NCBI RefSeq assembly: GCF_026151205.1
Contig: NC_087076.1
Span: 10,454,902-10,518,901, forward strand
Length of the DNA: 64,000 nt
Source of the DNA: Bolinopsis microptera
Taxonomy: Eukaryota; Ctenophora; Tentaculata; Lobata; Bolinopsidae
Direction: 5' to 3'
A program made the translations under genes and the position numbers. Below are positions 57,089-64,000 of this stretch, in pieces (the first letter of the stretch is position 1; every line of letters starts with the position of its first letter). The notes under the pieces were generated by a model. That model saw only the letters and a list, made by a program, of their open reading frames with translations. It was not told the origin of the DNA and ran no database searches.

Positions 57089-59023
57089 ACTAGTGACTGC
57101 ATGTATAAAAGTATAAACTATAGAGCCATGTAGGCATGTAGCATTCTGTACTTCTGTAGCTTTGCACAAACCAAGTCTCAACTACTCCTACACCCTACCT
57201 AGTAATAAGGTTATACGATCATTACAGTATTCCACATTGTACACTCAAATTATCCAAAACCCCTGCCAATATAGGTTTAATCACGCCACAAGTTGATTCA
57301 AATTATCTCAACTTACGCAGGATTTGCGTTAAATCTGCAGCATTCGACTTTATATTTAACGGAAAACCTGCCAAAATAGAGCAAACCTGCCGAGAGTAGG
57401 TGAAAGGTGAGGCAGGTTTTGTGTTAATTTTGCAGGCTTTTCTATAAATCAACAACTCGATTAAATAATTACGTGAGATAAATCTCTGCACGAATACGAT
57501 AAATAGGCAGGTTTTCGGTTAATTTTGCAGGAATCATTTTAAGACTTCAAATTGATTATCAGTCTTAATGTAAAACCTGCCAAATTAGGTGGCAGGTGGC
57601 AATGGCTGGAAGGGGCCTCATATTGATAAACTGGACAGCAAGTTCAGCGATTTTATCACCAAACAGCACCAGTTCGATGAAAACGTGATTGAATGGGACG
57701 ATCAGCTGATTTCAATGATCGGAAAGTCGCAGGAAGACATTGACGCAAAATTCCAAATGGTACAGTGCCAAATACTTGAAACCACTGGAGATCTGCTTGC
57801 AATGCAGTACGTGGACAGATGGGTTAACACTCTGGACAATTTGTTCAAACCTCTTACTAAGGGTCGTCTGAGATCGCAATTAACACCTAAAATTGTCAAA
57901 CCGGAAGACCTCAACCTGGTCTTAATAGAACACCCAATGCTCAAAGGATCAGTTTACTCCGAAAACGTGTACAACTTTTACAAAGTTGCTACTATTTCTG
58001 TCGTACAAGCACACTTCGATATTTATTCCAATACGTTAAATGTGCATCAAGTTATAGAATATCCAGCGCTCAAACCTCAACATCTATTCCCAATGTACAT
58101 TACCCGTCAAGTTGGAATAATTAAAAATCATGTTTGCCTACTGTTCGAGATACCCAAATTGATATATTCTATAAACGACAAATTTTATGCCGTAGACGAA
58201 ACAAATTGTGTTGTTTCAGACACAGTCACAACGTGTTTCGCGGAAATATTTGACAATAGCGAACAAACTAGCTGCTTGACAAACTTAACGAGTTGTAAGG
58301 TAGTAGAAACACAATGTTCCCCGAAGTACATATACGATGCTAGCGGCATATTAATAGGCACCGCGGTTCACGACATACAGGTCTTCGAAAAGAATGACAA
58401 TAAGAAGGGAATGAAACTCCTAAAACCTAACAAGTATGGAACAAAATTCATACCATGGAGAGGAGTTTCTTATATACAAATGGAGGGACTACTCGTGGAG
58501 GAACCTAACTACATTTCGACAAACATCATATACAATGGCTCAAACGTGGCTCTTACTTCTTGGGACAAACGACTGAGCACCTCGGTCGAGAACATAACAC
58601 GACTAAAAGAATCCCTCGAACAGCTCGTAGTACCGGAAGCTCAGAAGAAAACTATCTCTTGGGTACACGGCATCCTGTTAACAGTAACAGTAGGAGTCAT
58701 ACTGTGTGCAAGTGTCGCTTGTCTCTACTGTATCATAACTCACCAATTGAAAGATCAGTATCTGCGGGCACCAAATAATGAACAGGAACAACCCAACAGT
58801 CTCCAGACCCAGGGTGGTCAACCGAATGAAGATATTGTCATTCAATAACTGCACGCGATGACTGCTATCACACTGAAACAAGGCTGCCGACAAGCAGAAG
58901 TTTCTGTGAAGCATGCTTACATGCAGAGGAGACGCTTACCGTCTTGTCCATCGCTATTTCACTCTTAGATCTGCTGTTCCACTTTCAAGTTCGTATCACT
59001 ATCTATTTTCTATATCTACCACA

Positions 59024-59449
59024 ATGAGTTCCGCATCCAAACAGCCTCTGGAACAGGTAGTATCTGTCACTGTTGACAACGACTCCGATAATAACCTAAG
59101 AAGATCGCCCCCTTCTTCCTCCTCCTCCTCCTCCTGCTCCTCCTCCTCCTCCTCAGACGATTGTGCCGTACTTAGAGAAAAAAAGAGGAAACTAGAGAAA
59201 AAACTAAGAAAAAAAGAAAAAACACCAAAGGCAGATAAAAAGCACCACAAGAAATCACGTAGAAGCATCACCATGGCAGCGGCCAATAGTCAAATGGCCG
59301 AGAGACTATCGAAACTGGAAAGACGAGTCGAGAAAATGGCCAACCATTTGAAGGCGAACTTTTGCAGCTTCTGCAAAAAACACGGTCACACTGCAGAAGA
59401 TTGTAGAAGGAGAAGGGCCGTACAACCTAGAACAACGATGAACTTCTAG
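59024..59449 (+). CDS. Accessory basic zinc-knuckle protein between env and 3' LTR
   Basis: 141-aa frame from ATG 59024 (context ACCACAATG); an in-frame ATG at 58913 would add 37 residues. N-terminal acidic/Val-rich stretch, a Ser-only tract (PPSSSSSSSCSSSSSS), then a strongly basic Lys/Glu helix (REKKRKLEKKLRKKEKTPKA, HHKKSRRS), a short coiled coil (MAERLSKLERRVEKMANHLK), and one CCHC knuckle CSFCKKHGHTAEDC followed by RRRRAVQPR. Such an ORF downstream of env is not a standard Ty3/Gypsy component. The knuckle is diverged from the two in this element's Gag. Likely a nucleic-acid-binding accessory or regulatory protein; an alternative is a captured gag fragment. Frame intact. Confidence 0.65.
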   Translation: MSSASKQPLEQVVSVTVDNDSDNNLRRSPPSSSSSSSCSSSSSSDDCAVLREKKRKLEKKLRKKEKTPKADKKHHKKSRRSITMAAANSQMAERLSKLERRVEKMANHLKANFCSFCKKHGHTAEDCRRRRAVQPRTTMNF

Positions 59450-59786
59450 GAACCGGAAGGAGCGAAGACGAGGGATATCATATGGACATTTCTCTCGAAC
59501 ATTTTTTAATTTTAATTTATATTATAGTTGCATTGTATAGTTGTATTTCTATTGATTGATTGTATTTGTCGTTATATGTTAGTGTTCATCGTGCATATAA
59601 TGGCCCTAGCCACCCCTGGTCCGCCAGAGGCAGTGTTTAAAAAAGGGGGGGCCTATGTTCCATGGATACTAAAATGTAAATTATTTTATTATAAAGTAGT
59701 TGAATTGTATTATATGTTTGTGTATTTTTTAATTTGTATGTCTGTACATAGCTCCCGGCTGCGCTCCCGACTGGGGGGCCAGTCTT
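59450..59786. other. 3' non-coding part of the LTR element
   Basis: AT-rich, no supported gene. A second polypurine stretch (AAAAAAGGGGGGG, about 59639-59651) lies here and could be an additional plus-strand primer site. Confidence 0.45.
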
Positions 59787-59803
59787 AAAAAAAAAGGGGG
59801 GAG
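59787..59803 (+). promoter_or_regulatory. Polypurine tract
   Basis: AAAAAAAAAGGGGGGAG four bases before the 3' LTR, the expected primer for plus-strand DNA synthesis. Confidence 0.85.
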
Positions 59804-59807
59804 TATA

Positions 59808-60127
59808 TGTTGTATGTAAGATATTTGTAGTATAGTTTGTAGTGTATTCTATTATAGTTTAGACGATATTTTATAAACAGACTCTTTAGGTCGGCAGTTA
59901 CTTCACAAGCAGTTCTGCCGATCAGACCACGCGTTTAAACCACGTGGTTAGTAGTAATTGTTGTTTTGTATATACGTAGCGGTTGCGTTAGTGATTTTGT
60001 GATTATTAAAACAAGTTGTAATATCGAAGACTTCAGTTCTACTTTAGCTCTACTTAAATCGTTTCACTTTGTCAAAACCCAAAGTAACTCATTGTGTGTT
60101 CACTATACTCATAAAGTGAACACAACA
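59808..60127 (+). repeat. 3' LTR
   Basis: 320 bp, identical by eye to 48684-49003, followed by the CATAT target duplication at 60128-60132. Confidence 0.93.
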
Positions 60128-60132
60128 CATAT

Positions 60133-62858
60133 AACATGATATAAAAATCTAACATCTAATGTTTTTTGTGATAATATGCAAATATAATAGTATACTAGAG
60201 ATTCCGAGATTCGCGAATCTCGGAATTTTGTCGTTTTCTTTATTGAAAAGATAAATTCGGATGGCGCAGTTTATATCTCCGACAAAAGCAAATTTGTAAG
60301 CACTCACGCGCATTATATCCAAATGTGAATTTAAATTTTCGCGTTGGATCGTTGCGCATTAGATGGTTGCTATGGTCTGCAGCATTACAGTTTATTTCTT
60401 CAATTGAGGTTTACTATAAGACTGAAGTGCACAATTGTATGGAAAAGTAAATTTATTCTCAATAATACGGGAGTGGGGAGGAGTTCTAACAAAATTGTAT
60501 TAATATCGAGCCCCCATAGGTATACCGGTACCGGTACACCATAGGTATACCGGTTTATTCTCTACTAAATATCGCTCCAGTATAATATCGGCTCCCATGC
60601 TATTAATGTGCCGAGTTCGAATTCGGTTTCTGGTACTTATCTAAATAATATTTTGCTTCCAAACTGGTATGTTAGAAAGCAAAAGAGGCTGTTTAATGTA
60701 ACTTCAGGAAGGCGCGACTGTGAAAATAGTTAAGAAAACTACGCGCATTAATGCTAAAATGTGATGCTTTTGGCGGAGATATAAACAGCGCCAATTCGGA
60801 TAGCGCATTAACGGGTGATACTCGTAAAATATCTGTTCCATATATTGTACGGGCGAAATAGTTGGTCGCGCGCAGTACGCCGCGCTTTTGGTGTTGACCA
60901 TTGGTGGCAGGTACTTTTTGTCCTATTACGTCACGGCGCAGTACTGCAAATACATTACACACTGATATTAGGCTTCTCTCAGATCACAGTTTATGTTAGA
61001 AATCAAACCTAATTAGATCATCGATCAGTTAGTGATATCAACAAAGAAAACAAAATATTGAAACAACGGATTATAATATATAATGGTTATCTTTCTAAAT
61101 CCAGTGCTGTGAGTACACAGTGTATCATTATGAACTGGAAATATCATCTTAATTTCTTTGATAGGAGCAACATCTATGAATTGTTTCCTTATTATTATTA
61201 AGACTCAATCTTCAAGTTCAAGCCTTCGGCATCATTGTAGAGGATTTGTAGAAGAATATTTCGGCAGTAACTGAAAGTAATTCATTTTAATTGATCAAAG
61301 ATGTTGAAACTCGGTTTATCAATATCAGATGGTTTGGGACATGATGCATTACTGATTTTACTACCAAAACTTTACCGACAATTATGACTGTTTACAATAT
61401 TGAATATTAAGCCTACTGCAGTGTGACTAAATTGTATTTGTAAGCCATATATTCCAAAAATTCTAATATGTTCTCACCTATATATTAGTGTATGTTTTAC
61501 AGTTTAAGGAGAAGGAGACCATTAACATAGAGTATAAATTATTCCCAGCGCAGCAGTACATTATCTTCCAGAAATAGCCGTTTTCATGTCAGAGAGGTCC
61601 TTCGGCGCACTATCAGTATCACACAATGGCAGGTCAGTCCATCAGTAACTGAAAATATAACAAATTACGTCAGTCTAGTGTTGCTATTAGGAGCAAATGT
61701 TTAGATACAAACTGGTGTTATTGGGAAGGTTGGTATTCGTTCGTATTTCTGTCGATAAATGGTTACATTTTCATGTACCATTTCTCGACAAAAATGGGCA
61801 ATTAGTGCGTGTACATGGTTAATGTTGAATTTTAAGTGGAATGATACGCCTATGTGCAGTGTTCACCCTACAGCGTGTAAAGGGATGTGTGTAAAGTATG
61901 ATTATTTATAGATTACTGTAATAAAGTAATGACAAAGTAAGCGATCGTGTACATCTCGTTACAACATTTCGGTCATGAAGATGAAATATTACAACAATAT
62001 ATTATTTTATTTGCCCACTTCTCTTGGAGAGAATTCAGGTAAGGTACGTGTGCTAATTGTACATAATTTTGATAGGAGCTTTAACGAAAATATAATACCA
62101 AATTGGTCGCCAAATTGAATATGGGATACCCAGGAGGATTATTGGGACAAAAGTGGAACATTTGTTACATCGGTTCTAGACATGAAGTGATTCCCAAACT
62201 TGGTTTAAGTATTCCTTTAAGTCATTATATGTGGTTGCGGCGGTATAGTTCAAAATCTGCAACAATATGGTCAAGATTGCTTGACTGATTTTGTAAGCTA
62301 AAAGATTGTCATTTGCATCGATAATTTTATCAAATCATTATAATTTTACCGGATCTGACGAGAATTCTGTTTAGTTTGAACAGGATATTTGACCACTGCT
62401 TCCCTTGCAAACCACATCTTTGTTTTGGGTACTGCTCTTGAGTTTTGGTTCTGTTGAAAATCTTATCCTGCAAGTAGTTGACTTATAAGTCTACAAATTT
62501 GCACAGAAATAAAATAACTTATTTCACAACCAAGTTGCATTCAAGTTAACAATAAATGACATTAGAAAATGATTTCACGATTTAATTTCATTAGAAACTG
62601 AGTCTATTAAAAAAATTCGAAAATTTCATCGAAACATATAATAGTAAACGACTAAATTAGCACTGTCTTACTTAGAGGGGTATGCGGAAATTATGATAAA
62701 TTTACTTTGTGAGAAGCTGAGATAACAAGATCAGAGTAGGTCACCTTCGGGTTTTATCTTTCGTGATCGTGATCCAGTTCCAGGGGAAGTGTTGTCCGTA
62801 AACGAGCTTCAGCGAAAAAGCAAAGGGGAGAATAACAGTATAACTCCTCTATCATATT
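60133..62858. other. Intergenic with small palindromes
   Basis: A 26-bp perfect palindrome centred on TTCGCGAA is at 60201-60226. A part of the AACGGGTGATACTCGTAAAA repeat family is at 60810-60845. No gene is supported; possible small exons near 61590-61630 could not be confirmed. Confidence 0.45.
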
Positions 62859-62951
62859 CTAGTAAAATGTAGCAGTGCTAATTTGTTCGTCGTCTTCTGC
62901 AGGATGGTACTCTAGCGCTTTTCTAAAATCTGTCCGACACTGCCCAAACAC
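62859..62951 (-). CDS. Terminal exon of an unidentified gene (copy 1)
   Basis: Acceptor TTTATCCAG at 62952, then 30 codons in phase 0 ending with a stop: VFGQCRTDFRKALEYHPAED then DEQISTATFY. The paralogous exon at 63194-63271 has the same acceptor and starts VFGQSRTDFRKSLGYHPAED. Upstream exons should lie to the right, possibly beyond the window. Family not recognised. Confidence 0.5.
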   Translation of the reverse strand: MFGQCRTDFRKALEYHPAEDDEQISTATFY

Positions 62952-63193
62952 CTGGATAAATATATTGAATTAGTGAGATGTATCAATTTAATTACGTTTG
63001 AATAATTTAACGTTAAGTTTACAATGACACAAATGTATAACCTACCAACAGAGAAGAAGACAGTTTTGAAGAACCTTGATTGATGAGATAATTAAAGTTA
63101 AGAAAGAGTGGTATTATGGCACGGGCTTTTAATTCACCTGTTGGATTTTTCCCTCCTCTATCATATTCTAGTCAAATGTAGCAGTGCTTATTA

Positions 63194-63271
63194 TTAATAA
63201 ATATGTTCACCATCTTCTGCAGGATGGTACCCTAGCGATTTTCTAAAATCTGTCCGACTCTGCCCGAACAC
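63194..63271 (-). CDS. Terminal exon of an unidentified gene (copy 2)
   Basis: 25 codons plus stop after acceptor TTTATCCAG. It lies within a duplicated block: 62845-63065 and 63150-63392 share flanks such as CCTCTATCATATTCTAGT and TGGATAAATATATTGAATTA. Could be an alternative last exon or a decaying duplicate. Confidence 0.45.
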   Translation of the reverse strand: MFGQSRTDFRKSLGYHPAEDGEHIY

Positions 63272-63392
63272 CTGGATAAATATATTGAATTAGTGAGATG
63301 TATCAATTTAATTACGTTTAAATAATTTAACTTTTAGTTTACAATGACACAAATGTTTAACCTACCAACGTCCAACAGAGAAGAAGACAGTT

Positions 63393-64000
63393 TTTACCTG
63401 TTGTAATATAAATTAAAAACTTATCAGTAGAAAATGATATTTAAAAATCACTTGCTTACATTCTCCATTCTCCATAACGAAAACTTAACTCTGCTTGTTC
63501 TCGTTAAAAGTTAACAGTACTTCATCTTGCACTAGATCAGTCCTGGCTAACGAAATTTTGAAGAGTATTAGTTCATGATAATCTCACTGAGTTAAATATT
63601 TACCGTATTTATACCGTTAAAAGCACACATTTTAAGGTTACTAAGCAACGACAAAAAACCAGTAAAGAGGACTTATTTACACGGATACTAAATACTCAAG
63701 TACTAATTAACAGCAAATTTGTTTAAATATATATTTTATTTTAAAAGGAGGTTATCATACATTTAAAGAGTGTACACCGTCAGATCATTTTCCGATTGTA
63801 TGTAGGAGTTTTACTCCTGTACTGCAGTGTACAAAGACGATGAAATCAAGGGTTCTGTAATCTATTGTCTATAAGTCTGATTTAAACTAATTAACAAAGA
63901 TATTTAAAGATGAAACTGTCCGGGGACCTGGAGACGATCAAATTAGTTCCAAAATGGCGTGTTCAGTCAGCTAGCAAAAAACATTATTACCACTAGACTA
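63393..64000. other. Right edge, no gene recognised
   Basis: AT-rich. May include introns of the gene whose terminal exons lie at 62859-63271. No confident coding exon. Confidence 0.4.

Larger units (their letters stand above)
54958..57618. mobile_element. 2.66-kb non-autonomous DNA transposon inside env
   Basis: 23-bp perfect TIRs: the left begins AGGCCCCTTCCAGCCATTGC (54958-54980) and the right is its reverse complement (57596-57618). 6-bp target duplication CATATT at 54952-54957 and 57619-57624. Both subterminal regions (54990-55380 and 57300-57595) are dense in GGCAGGTTTT/AAAACCTGCC words, possible transposase-binding repeats. The middle holds a C27 run, a telomere-like array, a 17-bp hairpin (56554-56602) and a CAGTGGCGAAACG foldback (56991-57088). 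No transposase. The 6-bp duplication does not by itself identify the superfamily. Confidence 0.9.
54526..58848 (+). pseudogene. env: Envelope glycoprotein gene (F-type-like), split by a transposon
   Basis: The N-terminal part 54526-54957 begins with a signal peptide (WIALFMLLSLATA), has sequons, and reaches a furin-type site NRNKR followed at once by a hydrophobic glycine-rich fusion-peptide-like stretch (GILAFGIGLGIVDLVLG). The C-terminal part 57619-58845 (stop codon 58846-58848) has a long helical region, a Cys-rich ectodomain (for example TSCLTNLTSCKVVETQCSP), a TM anchor (GILLTVTVGVILCASVACLY), and a tail of about 40 residues. This order resembles baculovirus F/errantivirus envelopes. The 2,661-bp insertion and its CATATT duplication lie between. 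Both parts use the same reading frame at the duplicated target. As it stands the gene would give only a truncated product ending at 54996. Confidence 0.85.
48684..60127 (+). mobile_element. Env-bearing Ty3/Gypsy-type LTR retroelement, defective
   Basis: 11,444-bp insertion bounded by 320-bp LTRs (TGTTG...CAACA) and a 5-bp target duplication CATAT (48679-48683 and 60128-60132). Order: LTR, primer-binding site, gag, pol (protease, RT, RNase H, integrase remnant), env, extra zinc-knuckle ORF, polypurine tract, LTR. This is the layout of errantiviruses and vertebrate-like retroviruses. Two lesions are visible: loss of the integrase core with a frame change near 53060, and a 2,661-bp DNA transposon inside env. 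Without that transposon the element would be about 8.8 kb. The two LTRs look identical, so insertion was recent. Confidence 0.93.

Noticed and set aside
58999-59286. Glu-rich minus-strand frame opposite the zinc-knuckle ORF
   Set aside because: It is a complement of the Ser and Lys codon tracts; the plus-strand frame has a recognisable CCHC motif.
61570-61640. Possible small exon (plus strand, MSERSFGALSVSHNGR then GTCAGT)
   Set aside because: One donor-like site and a short frame only; no partner exon or known protein to support it.
1-64000. CRISPR arrays, rRNA or tRNA genes
   Set aside because: No regular repeat-spacer structure, no rRNA-like conserved sequence, and no cloverleaf with proper A and B boxes was noticed. 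The tandem repeats at 39.6 and 43.6 kb lack unique spacers.

Overview
The window is nuclear DNA from an AT-rich, repeat-laden animal genome. Spliced genes with GT-AG introns encode typical metazoan proteins (MMACHC, ZNHIT2, TMEM167B, 7TM receptors), and a TTAGGG-type telomere-like array is present. The receptor repertoire (cAMP-receptor-like 7TM proteins plus a class A receptor whose TM7 reads SNFYIY) points to an early-branching animal, most likely a cnidarian. That taxon call is inference from memory of receptor families, not a search result.

Layout. 1-5.8 kb: an almost pure purine satellite with a tandemly doubled 780-bp block, then a 1.13-kb terminal-inverted-repeat (TIR) element. 5.8-15.9 kb: three cAMP-receptor-like GPCR genes on the minus strand; the last two are a recent segmental duplication whose spacer was invaded by at least five different small transposons. 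16.7-17.2 kb: a complete three-exon TMEM167B (Kish-B) gene, invisible to ORF calling. 18-22.4 kb: a GC-rich mosaic of hairpin and inverted repeats, including a second copy of the 1.1-kb element. 22.9-23.9 kb: a class A GPCR with a one-base frameshift. 25.8-26.8 kb: an unrecognised spliced gene. 27.6-30.4 kb: a secreted LamG/pentraxin-like plus coiled-coil protein with repeated small C-terminal exons. 31.0-32.6 kb: ZNHIT2 (minus strand, 3' end not found). 33.2-46.65 kb: MMACHC (CblC) on the minus strand in six exons, with a 9.4-kb intron that contains a class A GPCR on the opposite strand. 48.68-60.13 kb: an env-bearing Ty3/Gypsy-type LTR retroelement. 62.8-63.3 kb: duplicated terminal exons of a gene that runs off the right edge.

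The LTR element is the richest system. It has identical 320-bp LTRs with a 5-bp target duplication, gag with two CCHC knuckles, a C CCU UUU heptamer in the right frame for a -1 gag-pol shift, and pol with protease, RT and RNase H. The integrase catalytic core is missing, so the C-terminal integrase fragment is out of frame. A furin-site/fusion-peptide envelope is split by a 2,661-bp DNA transposon with a 6-bp target duplication. An extra ORF with its own CCHC knuckle lies between env and the 3' LTR.

The second notable result is MMACHC: the first coding exon specifies a transmembrane segment, which predicts a membrane-anchored version of an enzyme that is soluble in mammals. Intron-exon structures were assembled by eye from splice sites, phase and protein similarity. 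No search or alignment program was run.
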